Positions 1 to 14,218 of a stretch of DNA of 64,000 bases are shown piece after piece (positions within the stretch are counted from its first letter, which is position 1; each line of letters starts with the position of its first letter). Made by a program: the position numbers and the translations under genes. Source of the stretch: Marthasterias glacialis (taxonomy: Eukaryota > Echinodermata > Asteroidea > Forcipulatida > Asteriidae); NCBI GenBank assembly GCA_911728455.2, contig OU452236.1, forward strand, positions 8,612,171-8,676,170, written 5' to 3'. Below the pieces are notes generated by a model. The model was not told the DNA's origin, did not search any database, and saw only the letters and a list, made by a program, of their open reading frames with translations.

Positions 1-868
1 TGGTGGGCCCAGTTACTCCTTTTTCTCGCCCTGGAACCTCCCAGCTTTTTTTACAATTTAGAAGGTCTACTGAATCTGTGCACAGCGGCATAGCCATGAT
101 TTTTTCACTTGGGAGGCATGGGGGGGGGGAGGTGGGCATTGTTGTGGGGGAGTATGTGCCCCCCCCCCCCCCCCCCCGGCCCCCTTTGGCTAGTCGCTGT
201 CAATGCATCACCAGAAAAACAAAACTACAATATGGACTGTATTTCTTTCTCCCTTTGGTGACTGCTTCACTTCTTTCAAGAAAATTTGAAGGCTCAAGGA
301 GATTTTGAGAAAATCAGGAAAAAATTTACGCAGTAACAGTAGATTTCCAATATTTTCTGAGCACTGGGCATACGTAAGGTACATTGTACATAACAACGAT
401 GGCTCTGGTTTTAATAATCAATATCCATAGCTCCATGATATAACTGCGGTTAGTGTCACTTAAGTGTGGTATGTAAAATCTTGATCTCCCCAACAGTAGA
501 GGTCCAGCACAGGTGGTAGGCAGGTGGTCCGGCATTGACATATCATCCATTCCTCCGTACATCCTTGGAAGCGGCCAGCAATCCAATTATGAGTTATGTT
601 TCATCATTGACCAATGGGGTTAATGAGATGTCAGGACGGAATTTATTCCTTGTAGGTTGACGAGGACGGATGGATGCTACCATGGGAGAAGATTTCCCAC
701 GGTATTCTGTAACCAGTGTGCTATTTACTACACCCCAAGACAGCCTTGCTGGACCTGGGGCTGTTAGTTGAACACATACTTGGCGTTGTCAAAATTGACC
801 TGATTTTCTTCCTGTTGAATGAAACAGAGGGGCTTTTCGAGGGGCTTTTCGAAACCATGGCTTTTGGA

Positions 869-955
869 CTATGGCTCTGGCTTCCGCTCTGGCTTTGGCT
901 CTGGCTTCCGCTCTGGCTTTGGCTTTGGCTTCCGCTCTGGTTTAGGCCTGTTTAA
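869..955 (+). repeat. Short tandem repeat, TGGCTCTGGCTTCCGCTC units
   Basis: Several imperfect units of CTCTGGCTTTGG and CTGGCTTCCG. The open frame over it (tryptophan/leucine runs) is a product of the repeat. Confidence 0.8.
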
Positions 956-1437
956 AGACCCATATTAAATATGGGAAGAGGCAGTTATGTTTGTCTAGCA
1001 ACAAATTCATTTACCCCTCCCTGTGCTTAGCTGTGCTGTAAAGAGATTTATGTTTATATCTCGCCATGTTTTGTTTCTGTGCATTGGGGCAGGTTTCTAT
1101 CCCTTCAAAAAGTAGCCCACACCTCGAGTGGCCTTTTGGCCTAGTGATGGGCGAATTGCATAAAAAAAAAAATTAACAAAAAAAATCAAAAGCACACGCT
1201 TTCAAAATAACTGCCACAAAACGGGTCCGAGAGACTGTCCATCATTTTATCAGGATCGGATTTCATCCAACAGGAAGTATTAAAAAAACTTCTAAATTGG
1301 GGGGGGGGGGGAAATAAGTGGGGAACAAGTCACAATGGTATTTTTGCTGGTAGCCCTTTTTTGGTAAGCAACCATTTTTCTGCTTAGCTTCTGGGTTTTT
1401 TTTTGGGGGGGAGGGGGAGAATTTGCTAATACACTTT

Positions 1438-1612
1438 GGTCCCCCGGGCCCAACAGCTGCTTCAGCACAAAAAGTAGCTAAGCACAACATAATTACCAGA
1501 ATAAGGTCACCAGCCCAAAAACTATGTCACGCGTACCATCTGTGGTTGGTACCTGCACATTGTTGCTTAGCAGGGAATTGTTAAGCAATATTTGGGGCCT
1601 GGTTTAGCTGAC
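1438..1612. mobile_element. MITE-like element, TTTCATAAAGCTGCTTAAGC family, partial
   Basis: It contains GGGCCCAACAGCTGCTTCAG, AAGGTCACCAGCCCAAAAAC and TGTTGCTTAGCAGGGAATTG in the family order, with worn ends. Confidence 0.65.
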
Positions 1613-2838
1613 AAATACAAACATTTTTAAAACATTCTTATACATGTAGTATAGAACTGTTTGTAAACACTCTCAGGATTTGTTTTTATTTATTTATTGA
1701 TTTATTTATTTATTTGTTTATAACCATTATTAAGGGCCAACCATCCAGCAAGCTGGTCATTTGGGACCCTGAAATACAACATTAAAAACCTAACACAAGA
1801 TCTTGTATAAAACATAAAGTGGAAACAAAACAAGTACATGTACATGTACATGATTTAAAACCCAAAGGGAATTAAACAAAAGGTTCAACAAAACATTAAA
1901 ACGCATACATGTCAGCAAAGCTATAGAAGAGAGAAAGACATTTAAAAAAAAAAACAGTCTCAAAGAGTTAAACAGGTCTGCGTATTGAGCTCTTCCACGC
2001 ACGGCACACACGGCAACTGTTCCATGCTGTGGACAGGAAGTCAACAGGTAAGCCTGTAAACGCCGTGTCGCCTAAAATTTGCACAACATCGTATAACACA
2101 CAGGGACAATGACTCTTGATATAGCGCAATCAAGATTATTGTGCTGATGACGTCAGGTGAATTTGGTCAACAGAGAAACTTTTGGCTTGCTTCTGGGATT
2201 GTTACATTTTTTTTTATATTAGATATTTTGTAATTCATAAAGCTGTTGATGTAACATTATCACAACATGATGTGCATTCACCTAGTTTAGTGCATTTTTA
2301 TTCAAAAGCTTTTAACCGATCGCTAGACATTGCAATGTCACATGAAAGCCAGAGGGCTGTAAAGTGAGAATAAAATAACCTACTTTTAAAATGCTTCTCA
2401 AACAAACATAAAACATTATTGTATAAATTACTCCCCTTCAGGAAATGCTCCGGTTTGTATTTCGTCCTCGGCCGAGAAAGGATCACAGACCGCAAAACTT
2501 ACAAAAACATCAGCAAATCCTATACACATTTCGTGCATTAAGAAGTTTTTTTTCAGTAAACTTGAACTGTTTTCTCCTCGATAGTTATAAAACTACCCAA
2601 GTTTGTGGTTTGTTGGTACTAAGAAACAGGATATCTGGGGAACAGGTTTGTTGTTGTACGAACATGGTAAGTACACGTACAAATGCACATGTTACAAATA
2701 TCAACTCAAATGTCGAAGCCCATGGCAAGAACACCCCCACCCGGCCCCTCCGGAATGCGGCATGCAGCCAAAACTAGGCATTATGACCATTCATCAGGTG
2801 TTGGGACAAGATTGGCAGACCAATAAGAAGTTTTCTAA

Positions 2839-3202
2839 TTTAAAGCCTCAGCTCAACGTTGGTAAAAGGAAAAACATAAATGTTCACAGATTTACATATA
2901 CCTTACATGGTATAAAGATAATGATGGTAGAAAACTTTCCTTGAAATATTTCTGCCTAAAGTGTTATCGTTTTTAAATAATAAATTAAATAAGATCCAAA
3001 ATTAGCTTTCGTCTCAGTGAGACGAAAACTCTGATATGAATGCGTACAAAACTGCTGAATGCATTTTTACTGTTTACTTGCAAATGAAACACCGAAATGA
3101 GCTGAAATTTTCACAGGCTGGTTTTTCTACAAGTATCTTCATTTGTGCAAAGAGTGGAAACATTTACAGTCAGTTTACCAATGTTGAGCTGGGGCTATAA
3201 AG
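2839..3202. mobile_element. MITE-like element, CAGCTCAACATTGGTAA family, copy 1
   Basis: Ends TAAAGCCTCAGCTCAACGTT and its complement ACCAATGTTGAGCTGGGGCT at 3177-3196. The interior holds CAGATTTACATATACCTTAC, a short palindrome GTCTCAGTGAGAC and GAGCTGAAATTTTCACAGGC. Shared with 7139-7455, 48262-48630 and part of 37556-37665. Confidence 0.85.
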
Positions 3203-3547
3203 AGGGTGGACTGTTTCTTTAGAAAGTGCTAATTTGTTTACAGAGGTTTTACATGTGTTGCAATCCTATTGGTGTGTGGGGCGTAATAGACCTTTATCAT
3301 GCTGCAACCATCTTGGTCATGTTCCCTGTATCCAATAACAGTAATATATGCTAACATTCATTGTACAAAAAGGAACCAGACTATTTGCCCTTCCAGCCTC
3401 GGTTTGGTTACATTGGTTTGAATGGGAGAAAATTAAGATGGCCGCACCATGATAAAGGGCTATTCCAAACAGTGAAGAGTCTGCGCGTGCAACCAGTCCG
3501 CGCGCGTATGGCGCAATAAGCTTACTCATTCAGGTAACCAGACTTAA

Positions 3548-3691
3548 GGGAGACTTTGGAACGATAGCTGGCAGCAGACTTACCAGGTAAATTGTCATTG
3601 TTTACGTAATAATGAGCATGCGCACATTTCCAAGAACAATGGATATACCTGGCAAGTCATCTGCTGCCACCTAGCGTCCTCAAATGTCTCC
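3548..3691. mobile_element. Short inverted-repeat element, GGGAGACTTTGGA family, copy 1
   Basis: Inverted ends GGGAGACTTTGGAACGATAG / CTAGCGTCCTCAAATGTCTC with GCAGCAGACTTACCAGG mirrored as CCTGGCAAGTCATCTGCTGC. The core is similar to the copy at 51523-51664 but inverted. Confidence 0.72.
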
Positions 3692-6600
3692 TATTTTGTC
3701 TGTTTGCAAGGGCAACCTCGCTTCCAAAATATCATCTAGTTTGGTGAATAGAATGAAAAAGCTGCATTTACAGTTTTTCTTAGGAATGAGAAGGTTCTTG
3801 TTAACAGGCCAGCGAGAACCCATTTTTGACAGGGGGTACTGGGTACTGGGTACTGGGTGTAAGAAGTGGTTTTTATGACAGAATGTGCATTTAGACCTAA
3901 ATCTAGTACATTCTAGCACCCACATCCAAAAAGTTGGGGATGCTCCAGCACCCACTGGCACAGCAGCAAGCACCCCCTGTTGTCAAGGGCCTGCTTGTAA
4001 TGTAAACTATCAGACTATTGGTAATTTGCACAACGATGCATTCTGTATTAGCAGGCCGTAAAATGCCTGAAAATGGCCGTCACCTCGTGAGTCTGGGTTC
4101 CCCCTTATTCTAGACCCAGAACCTCCAAGATGCTTACAAATTCAGGAGGTTTACAGGCTCCGTGCATCACCAGAAAGACAAATAGACTACAGGTTTGGAC
4201 ACAATTTGGACCATTTCTTTCTCCCTTTGGTGATTGCTTTACTTCTTTCAAGAAAATTTAAAGGCTCAAGGAAATTTCGGGAAAATCCTAAAAACAGGAA
4301 AAAACTCAGAAATCACATGCCTGGAGGGGTTACTTATGTGAGGTAGTCTCACTTATCATCCAAGAATACCAGGAGGTACGTTGCTGGATGTTTGCTTTCC
4401 AGCAGTTCCTTAGCATAAAAAATGTTCAATACTCATGGGTTTAAACAAGAAGAACTACACCACCAGTGTGAGTAGAGCGACCTTTCACACAACTCATGAA
4501 GACCATTGAGCAAATCCTTGCTGTATAAAACAAAACATCAGATACAACACCCTTTTGCTCATCCCATAAAGGGAGACCCTAATGGGTTACACACAAGAGG
4601 TACATAGATACAAAGTGGATGGGATTTTCAATGCAGGAATCAGCCAGCAGCCTTGATGTGTCGCCAACTAAAGTGATGTACATGTATACATGCTTAACAC
4701 CCCGGACAGAATCAGCTGTCACTATCTCCCAATTGACCCGGCTTAAGATTTTATCAATTGACCACTCTGCATAAAGTCCTGTTCACAACCCATCAGTGTC
4801 AAAATCAAAGTTCATCATCATGCAGCGGTGGGGGTGGAGATCAGGCTGATAATCACTGCACCAGAGCGGATCAATATTTACATTGATTTCACTGACAAAC
4901 TGGACGCTTTGGCTTCTTGAATAAAATGATCGCATGGAGGGGACGAGCGCTGTGTCAACTTGGAATGGGAAAGGCTAGCGTTTTATTGCGATATCGATCT
5001 GGCTTAGATCCAACTGCAAAACTCAATGGGTCGATCAGCTCTTTCAGAGCAGACCTCCAAAGATTCACAGAAAAGCAAAGCAGCCAAAACAATATTGACG
5101 GGGTATGAGATTTCCAGACATTCTGGGCGATATTTGAAACCCACCTAAATGTATTCTCAGTCACGGACCCGAAGTCCTTACCTAAATCAAGCAAACCGAC
5201 TAACCCCCAACCCCTACAAATAATATTGCAACAGTGGCACTTCAAAAACACTGCAGAAGGCTTAAGCCATTTTTCATTATTGGTTTTGTCCTTTCACAGG
5301 GAACTTTCCCCCGGCCCCAAGAAATGGGAGAGTGTACTTTCAGCCTCAGCACCCTCTTGAGAAACCCTTCGCCCTGACCTAAGCCTCTTACAGCCAGAAA
5401 ACTGAAGAAGGAAAAACAAACATTTGGGATTTGCTTGGAAAACATGGAGTCTCTGGAGGGTTGGTTCTTAACAATACGCTCCAGATCCTTATTGTTGTTG
5501 TCTGATGGGAGGCATGTCGTTAAAGCAGGGGGGAGGTAGTCTTTGTCATAGGACAAATGGGGGATTCCTTATAAATACGTGAGATTTATAGGTCACTTAA
5601 GGCAAAGAAGGAAATTGCATCTTAAGTTCTTTTACTTTTAGATTGTGTGCTACAAAAAAAGTGTTAAGAATTACACTGAATGTGCGGCAAATGAGTATTA
5701 TTTGACAGCATGTCTCACTATTTTTGGAGGTGTTTTGTTTTGTCTAGCTTATTTTTTAGGGGGAGAAGAGTTTCTACATGTGCTTTGTGTACAGCAAAGG
5801 AAGATGTTAAATCGTGGTTTGATTTAGTCACTAGTCCTGCATACAAATACGAAAGTCAAGAGTGCTGCGGGGCAAGCTAAACCTGCCTCTTCGGTAGCCT
5901 GGTGAGAGGGTCAAAAATAAGTGTTTAAGCACTACGAAGTCTGGACCTGATAACAACAGATGTCCACACTGTGTAGAAACATGAAACACTGTGTAGACTT
6001 ACGTCCACACAGTGTTTGCACCAATTAGATATTCTCGTTTTACTCCAAAGGAAAGCATTTTCTGTACAGCATTGAATAGCTCAAAACCGAGTATTATATT
6101 AAAGGGATCGGGTGTCTGAAAACCAGCTCTCAAAACACTCTCTAATAGACATGGCGGTGGTTTGAAAGATTTCTTGTACTTCACTGCACAATGACAAAGG
6201 AATGTCAACACATTGTCACAAACCACTGTGTGTGGGGGGGGGGGGGGGGGAAAGTTTGTTTATTCTAACGAAAATTATGGCACACAAAATTACAGAGATT
6301 AATGAAGACTTATGCAGGCTAGTCAAATAGTCAAAATATTTGTACAAGGCATGTAACATTATGAGGGTTTTTTTCTTATTAACTGAAAGTGAAGAACTTT
6401 AGAAATTTCCTATAACAGGGGCAGTTCATGCGGTTAAAAAGATTAGTCAAACTTCTTGTTGGTGTTCCAATTTTCGTTTATTTATTTCTTAAGAGGAATG
6501 TGGTTTGGATGAACATACAGTTGAAATTAATGCGCAAACACAACGGTTTCTTCATTTGCAACCACATTTTGGGTACGACAAAAATTCTGCAGTCGTTTGG

Positions 6601-6705
6601 TTGAGTGTTTCATTGAATTTGTATATTATCTAAAAAAAATTCTGCAGCACCCATCTTGAAATTGACATTTCTAAATACCAAATGAGGACTGGTATGGGCC
6701 CCACC

Positions 6706-6905
6706 AGGACCCCATTTCATTGAGCTGCTTAGGCAAAAAAAAAATTACCCAAGCACAAAAAAAATTTGCCAACCAGATTAAGGTTACCAGCCAAAATACC
6801 ATATCACATGCACCATCTGTGATTGGTATCCTGCTTCTTTTTGCTTAGCAGGAATGTTTTATTAAGCAATATTATTGTCTGCTTAAGCAGCTCTATGAAA
6901 TTGAA
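6706..6905. mobile_element. MITE-like element, TTTCATAAAGCTGCTTAAGC family, intron copy
   Basis: Left ACCCCATTTCATTGAGCTGC and right GCAGCTCTATGAAATTGAAT form inverted ends. In between is the family core AGGTTACCAGCCAAAATACC and GCACCATCTGTGATTGGTAT. Other members are at 1438-1612 (partial), 14090-14218, 27171-27363, 28261-28459, 47594-47784, 55001-55168 and 58261-58436. Confidence 0.8.
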
Positions 6906-7138
6906 TTGTATACCAAAAAGATTTTGCAGTACGCATCTTGAAATTGACATTTCTAAATACCGAATGAGGACCGAGCCTCACCTGGTGTCCTTCACCAGTA
7001 AATTACAGTGGCCGTCTTACCTTCACCACTGATGAAAAATTATCCAACTCCAACCTGAACACAATTCATGACCTGAAACATTAGCTCTGTGGTGGGGATG
7101 ATTTGAAGATGAGCACATAACAATCTTCGTTTAATGCT

Positions 7139-7455
7139 TTAAAGCCCCAGCTCCACATTGGTAAGAAGAAAAACATAACTGTTCACAGATTTACATGTAC
7201 CTTACATGGTATAAAGATAATGATAGTAGAAAACTTTCCTTTAAATATTTCTGCCCAAAGTGTTATCGTTTTTAAGTAATAAATGACATAAGATCCAAAA
7301 TTAGTCTGGAGACGAAAACTTTGCCTACAGGAATGCGCACAAAAATGCTGAATGCATTTTTACTGTTTTCTTGCAGATGAAACAACGAAACGAGCTGACA
7401 TTTTCACAGGTTGGTTTTATTACAAATATCTTGATTTGTGCAAAGCATGGAAGCA
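7139..7455. mobile_element. MITE-like element, CAGCTCAACATTGGTAA family, copy 2 (right end lost)
   Basis: It starts AAAGCCCCAGCTCCACATTG and follows copy 1 to GATTTGTGCAAAGCATGGAA near 7455, then diverges before the expected right end. The truncated form is AT-rich and non-coding. Confidence 0.8.
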
Positions 7456-8030
7456 TTTGGTGAATGAAAGGTTTGGTGAATTACTAAGTATTGATAATTT
7501 TATTTTACACCTCATAGGCCTAATTGTTAAACAATACTTCAGATTGCGCCTTCTTATATATTTTTACATGATTTTTTTCTCTCTGAAAATAATAGCCTTC
7601 AGGAACGCCCACAAAAATAGGTCACTTGCTGAAATGGCTGGGTTCTTTCTGTGACATCACAAGCATAATTTACGTGGGTCATTCCATGAAGGTGGGACAC
7701 AATTTGTGTCACTTTTCAATATTTGTTAGAATAAAATGTTGATTCTAATTCATGTTTGTCAATCATCAAATTTTATTGGGTTTTTGAAGGTATTTCAGAA
7801 AGTTTCAAATCTATCCCACACCACCTTACCTAATATTGTTGCTAATATTCTAAAAAAAAAAATCATGGTAACGATGTAACAGTGACACCATGCTTGCAAC
7901 AGACATTTTTCAGTATTATGGAAGTAATAAACAAATTTACACTGTTCAACAAAAACTTGAAGCCAAATCCATAAAAAAATACATGGGTATCAAAGTACAC
8001 ATGCCTGAGAAAATTAAGTATATATGTCAC

Positions 8031-8079
8031 GATGTAACGGGGACACCAAATGTCACACCGATGGTGTCCCTGTTACATC
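8031..8079. repeat. Short hairpin of a recurring GATGTAAC motif
   Basis: GATGTAACGGGGACACCA at 8031-8048 and its complement TGGTGTCCCTGTTACATC at 8062-8079, separated by 13 bases. Related single copies are at about 7872-7888 and 8235-8250. Confidence 0.7.
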
Positions 8080-11000
8080 AGTGCAGGCACTGTATCACAA
8101 TTATTTCACACCACAGTAATCAAGTAAAACCTTTTTATGATTCATGTTCAAATGATGTAATTTATACTACATTTATGGAAAGCAAAATTTACGAAGTAGA
8201 CTAGTGAAGTGGTGATCAAGCTTCAAAGGTGGTAACGATGTAACGGTGTCCATGTACAATAAAACTAAAGGATGGTACATGTATATGTACAGAGTACACT
8301 AATATTTTACTCTCCTAAAACACAATGATGTACTTTGCAACCTTTAACATTTAAGGCTTTTCTGTCAGGAATTACATATGTATATACATCAATAGTTTAT
8401 CTCATTATTTACATATGGCTGAGCTGCTATAAAAACTTGCTTAATAATTGATCAGGATTAATTATAATCCATGCATGCACAATGAAAATTACCATGTACA
8501 GTATACATTGTCTCCGAATAGGCAAAGTTGCTGCACGCAGTGGAATGCAATGAACAGCAATAAGCTGTATCAAAGATACTACCTAGAAAAACAAGATCTA
8601 GGACACTTGTGCCGTTTTGCACAGTTAGCAGATGTATCGCCTTTTTACCTCTATACGGCGTGATGGCGCCCTTCCCCATGTGTCAATTTGGCTAGGATTA
8701 TTGGCACAATTTATGGCCAAACACCAAATTTTCAATCTGCCGTCACCTTTTTTAGTTGGTGGGATCGTTTGGCCTGAGTTTGACCATTTAGTAGGCCCTA
8801 CTTTATCGCGCAAAACGATCTTTGGTTTTAACAGCGGGCACACCCATTTTGCGTTTAATGTTTCTCTACACAGAGTGTCCTATCTTGTTTTTCTGGTATC
8901 TTTGACTATATCAATATGGCCGAGTGTCCGAGTCAAGCGGCTATGGCTATGGCTGTTGGCTGCAGTGATAACATTAAAGAAAAGGCATTTTCAGTGTTTA
9001 AGCCGCAGCCACCACTGAAGCTGTCACCTCAGAGATGGCTTAATAATCATTTAGCAGACAGCAGCCATGTTTCTCTTCCATTTCAAGCCAGTGGCCCTCT
9101 CCAAAACTACGGCTTCGGCTTAAGCCCATATTAGTAATTTTACAACAGCCGGACGGTGCCTAAGCCAGAGCCAAAGCCCAGATTTCAAAAGTGGCAACCA
9201 AACTGAGGCTGGATGGGTGAATTAGTCTGGCCCCTTCTGGGTGCAGCAAGGATTGGTATCCATTACCGCTGACGCCCACAGGATACATGACCTGGATACT
9301 GGCAGCGCGATATCAGTCCACTGCTGTAATGGCTTGCTAGAGTCCCATAATAAATTCACTCAATGCAAATCATATACTTGACAAGAATATTTATATGCAG
9401 GGCCATGTACAAAAGTGTAAAATTGACCTGTGATATTCATTGATTTTTATGCCTCTCTCATAGACCAAACTAACAGTGGACAGGAAGTTGCCGAGAATTG
9501 GCTCTGTGATCTTTGACCGACTACATGTATGATTCCCTTGTAGAATCTACAAAACAATGTCATTTCTGTGAATGCAAATTCCCTTCATTTTTCTCTCTCT
9601 TTCTGTGTGTCTTCCAGTGACTACGTATTACAATGAGAATCTGCCGATCAGGATTTGACATGCTCATTGTTGCATAAAATTACGTGATTATGATACGCTT
9701 CATGTACTCACTCATGCATGAAATTAAAGAAAGGTACTGTTACCAAATTCCACTGCACAATTTCAGTTTTTCTTTTCTTCCTTACAAATCTGAAGTACGT
9801 AGTCCAAAAAGAGGAAATTTTTTATGGCAGTTGGATATTTTGCTCGATCGGGCTTTCTTTTAGTAAACGTTATCAAGTCTATCAAGCCGGAACGGCACTG
9901 AACATGATTGTTTTAGGGGCAATTTTTACCATGAGAAATTTTAATCTGGTTCCGTGACAACATAGTCGCTGTGACTTCATATTCACGAGGTTGGAATCAG
10001 ACAATTTATGAAATTTGGACTTTATTTCCCTTTAAAAAAAATCCTTGGGAGCCACAAATCGGAAAAAGAAAAGCTAGTAAAATCCATTTAAACATAATAA
10101 TAAAAGAAGAGTTTTTTTGGAGGATGAAAAAAACGAATTCGAAGAACTACATATCCATTCAACAGACTATGCAAGTCTCGCGTGTATCGAAAACGAGAAA
10201 ACAAGTCGAAAGACACTATTTTTTATGAAATCAAATCTTCCTTCTACAAAATTCTTGAAAATAAAAATACTCAAAGCAATTTTTCACTGAAACCCTTTCA
10301 ATTTTTATATAATTCAAATAATTTGCTAGAATTAACATTGGATGTTGAAACAATTTAAAACTTGGGAGAGGATGTTTATTAACATTTGACCTCAACGATT
10401 CTAGACCACATGAAGTACTAATTGCGAATCGGGCCGCAATTTGTGCAACCATTACCATAGGTTTAATGATAACATGAACGTCAATGGGGCTAAATTCTTA
10501 ATTGTTTTCAAGTAACCAGAAACTGAGGTCAAGTCTTAATCTCAGGTTTTCTTCGTTGATTTATTAAACTTATTTTGCTGTCAATATATCTTTCATCTCT
10601 AAATTTAACTTTCCCAACAACATAATATAATTTTTATATGTAGCTACATGTATGTATAAACTATGTTAAACTAAAGTACTTGAAGAAACAATCTCACCCC
10701 CCCCATGTGAAACTCAATGGTTGGGACCTGGTAGTTGGAATATGCACAAGACTATAGCCACTGACCACTGCCTAGCACTGTAGCCCTATAATAAATATCA
10801 CCATAGGGGAATAAGCTGAAATTAAACAACCCAAGGTCTTTTGAATACAGCTCATGTTTTTCCATATCCACAGGCTATGAGGCCACATCTTGGAGAATTC
10901 TTCCCATGCGAAAGTTGTGTCAACACGGTCCAGAACTGACCCACTTATTGTGAACGACTTTTATTATTAAAATCCATTTCTTATTTGTCAAGGGTCATCA

Positions 11001-12405
11001 TGGAAAATTATCTACTGATACGTGCCTGCCATCATATTTGTCTATTGAAGCAGGAATTGAGGGCCCGAGCAAGGGCGGGTTGCTGCAGAATAGGTAAAGG
11101 GGACCAAAAAAAAAAAAGAAAAAAAAAAGAGAAAAATACAGAGGACTGACCCTGATTTTAGCACTTACAAATTATCCAGGGTGCAGTTAGAAGCAATTAT
11201 GATAAAATGCCTTGCTCATGGACACAAGTGACTCGACTGACCACGCCAGGATTCGAACCCATATTCTGTAAATTACAAAACTTGAGTCCATCGCACAATT
11301 CTATCCGTCTGATTCTGGACTTGTAAAATGATGAAATGTACATATCTAAGGCCTTTAAAAGATGCCCAAATGCACTGCCAGAGATGTGCTCTGGCTAGGA
11401 GTTGCTTCTTGGTTTTTTACCCTTTTTATATGGAGAAGAGTGAAGAGGCTGACAAGATAATCTTGGGATTAGTGCATCAGGAGATTATCCATAGAGGGGG
11501 ATGTTTTTCAACAGATTTACTTGTTAGTAACAGAAGAGGGATCACAGAAGTGACAGATTAGAGGTGTTACAAATGGATTACACTGCCAGGAATGTGTCAC
11601 AGCCCCTACTAACAATGGCCAAGAACTATACAACAGCTTACTTACATGTGCTTGGGTTCTATCTACTGGGTGTAAGCTAAGTAGGGGTAACCTGGGCCCA
11701 AAGTACCCACTGGACCACTAGAACTGGGTGTCCATATTTAAATAGGGTGCCCCACCTCTCACTTACATTACACGTACATTTACATGTACATGTACATGTA
11801 CATACTGTACATGTACATATTACAATGTATATTCGAAACAGAAAAGTTTCCTTATATCCGACTGCCACTTTTGAAGAGATTTTTTAGATTTGTTAATGGA
11901 TGTTGGGCTTTATTTCCTTTTTTATAATATTCCTCTCTCGAGGAATTGGTAGCTAAAACGCTAATTATTGACCCATAAAAAAGAAAATTCAAGCAGACAT
12001 TTCATCGCCTGGCCGGAACTAAAATGGCGTTTACCGAGTAGCATTGTCAAGCCCCACGTGAAAATGTCTTATTTTTCATGACTTCATGACACTTTGTAAT
12101 CGTTCAAAGTGCCTGTTCCTCTCTGTATACATTCTGTCAACCTTTCTGGACAGGTAAGGATATAATTTGACTTAATTAAGGGAGATAAAGTGGCAGCCAG
12201 ATACGGCATTTTTGCCGTAATTTGAAACGTTATACATTAAACAGGGAAAACATGTATTAGTCCTTACATTTGAACAGCCAAACAACACAGAAAATAATGA
12301 CAATTTTTTTACATGAGATTCTTAATTCACTTTGATATTCTTGTATTCAGTTCTCGTTCGAAACAATGCACATGATGATAAAATGATGCTCTTATCCGTC
12401 ACCAC

Positions 12406-12735
12406 GGAGCAAGTTCAATCAAGAACCAATGGTTAACTAGTGGTTGGTTAGTGAAGTACTTAGTGCATGCACACTGAAGTTCAAGTGCAAACGACTCTAG
12501 TCATGTCACGTCAATGCGACCGTGAGAAAATTGCAAAATCAATGTTATCACTTTCCTGATAACTGGTCCCCTCTGCACTGTGCTTATGAAACGACTCTTG
12601 GTAACCAGCGATGCGACAAACCTCGATAGGCTAGTCGTGAATAGTCGACTAAACTAGTCCAACCATCATTGACTAGCATGAGTTCAATCAGAGTTAGTCA
12701 AACTATGGTTAACTCTGGTCCTTGATCGAACTCAC
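12406..12735. mobile_element. Inverted-repeat element, GAGCAAGTTCAATCAAG family, copy 1
   Basis: Ends GGAGCAAGTTCAATCAAGAA and GGTCCTTGATCGAACTC. The interior includes AGTCGACTAAACTAGTCC and GACTAGCATGAGTTCAATCA. About 330 bp, non-coding; matches 60313-60579 in reverse orientation. Confidence 0.78.
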
Positions 12736-13428
12736 TCATCAAAAATGAGACCTTAGACCGTCACTGTAGATACCACCACAGACTTCTCTCTTATGTACCG
12801 TGTACATGACCAAAGGAAACCCATAATGAGGTCTTTATGAATCAATGAACTCTTTCAAAATCTCAAGGAAATTTTCTACGTCAGTAATTATATATAGTAC
12901 ACATGTTTACACTTTCAAAGTTTAGAAATAACCCACGTACACAGGCTTGATACTTTGTTCTTATAAATGCAAGGCAGATTTTCCTTAGTGGAGGGCCTTT
13001 GAGTGGTCTTGATTTCAAGTCTGATATTGCAGTTATTTTTTGTCAGTGTTCAGCCACGCAAGTCGCCATGCAAGAGGGTGTTATCTCAGGCAGTACTGCA
13101 GCCATATCAGGCCAAAACCACAATCACTGACTTGAAACCAAGTCTACTCTTTTGAGGGAAGTGTATACTTTTGTACTAGAACATTTCCTTCTCTTTTTAT
13201 CGCTGAAACTTCAGAAGGCTTGGAATTTGAAAAGTATCCATTGGGAAATCTTTTAAAGTATTAGGAAAAGCACTAAACTGCAGGACGATTGTTGGGCTTA
13301 CTGCCAAAAGGTAAAAATGCAGGACTCGGGCCAGTTCATTATTTCGAGCTATGCAGCGCTAATACACTGAGTCATGGCATATATATATACTTTTGTCACC
13401 ACGAGGAATCTACACAAGTACAAGGCAG

Positions 13429-13586
13429 GTCTGATTGCTTCGTTCTTGAAAGGGCAAGGGCACCAAGGCATTTTCTTCTTGATAAAGGGCACCTCAATGA
13501 GGAAATTGTACATTTCTATTAGACCTTTTAGGGGCACCGAGGCAATGACCAGGGGCATAGAGGCGATTGCCTCCGTGAAGTATTAG
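13429..13586 (+). repeat. Dispersed repeat (GGGCACCAAGGCA family), copy 1
   Basis: CTTCGTTCTTGAAAGGGCAA, AGGCATTTTCTTCTTGATAA and GGCACCGAGGCAATGACCAG occur in this order. Copies in the same orientation at 43519-43695 and inverted at 55428-55585. Confidence 0.8.
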
Positions 13587-14089
13587 GCCCACCCAGGTGT
13601 CTCAGGAGTCCCTGGCTAATAGAACAAAACCCAAAGCCCTGAATCTTTCTTAATAAGACAATCCTATCTCAGCCATCCCTGTCATCTTTTCTGTTGGAGA
13701 GATCATTCACAGACCCCTACTCCGCAGTATTTCTTCCCAAGCCTTACATCCCTAGGCTCTGTAAACAAATCCAGAGGAGCAATTTGGCAAGAAGCCGGGG
13801 ATAATCTAGCTCAATTGTTGTCATTTTGTTATGCCCCGTGGCAAGAGAGAATGAAGGTGGGAGGGGGGGTATTTGTTGTGTGTACCTGGGTCTAATATTC
13901 AATCTCTCTCATGTCCTGGGGTGAAAAGGGGGGGGGGATGTCGAGAAGGTGATCCTCTTTAAATGACCAAATCCGGAATGGATCTTCCCAGCTTTTCAAT
14001 CATTATCGATGGCTTAGAATGTCTCAGACGACTCTTAGGGGGTTATGTTTAATTTGCTTGCAAAGAGATCATGGCGTTCACCCAGGCCC

Positions 14090-14218
14090 ATGAAACCAGT
14101 CACAGACTGTACACTTAAAATGGTACTTTTGGCTGGTAACCTCATTCTGGTAAGCAGAATTGTTTTGTGCTCGGCTTCTTTTTTGTTCTCAGGCAGCTCT
14201 TTGAAACTTGGCCCTGAG
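14090..14218. mobile_element. MITE-like element, TTTCATAAAGCTGCTTAAGC family, partial
   Basis: It contains CAGTCACAGACTGTACACTT, GGCTGGTAACCTCATTCTGG and GGCAGCTCTTTGAAACTTGG. The left end is missing. Confidence 0.7.

Noticed and set aside
716..955. A plus-strand frame ending in tryptophan/leucine repeats
   Set aside because: It is a translation of the short tandem repeat at 869-955. No homology or gene structure is visible.
1790..2044. A LINE 3' end on the minus strand suggested by the TTTA-rich run at 1687-1720
   Set aside because: The minus frame lacks the terminal reverse-transcriptase motif clearly seen at 21.5 and 62.4 kb. The A+T tail alone is not enough.
8632..9018. A 128-codon plus-strand frame
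   Set aside because: No recognisable domain. The second half overlaps a GGCTATGGCTATGGCT-type low-complexity stretch seen elsewhere in the window.
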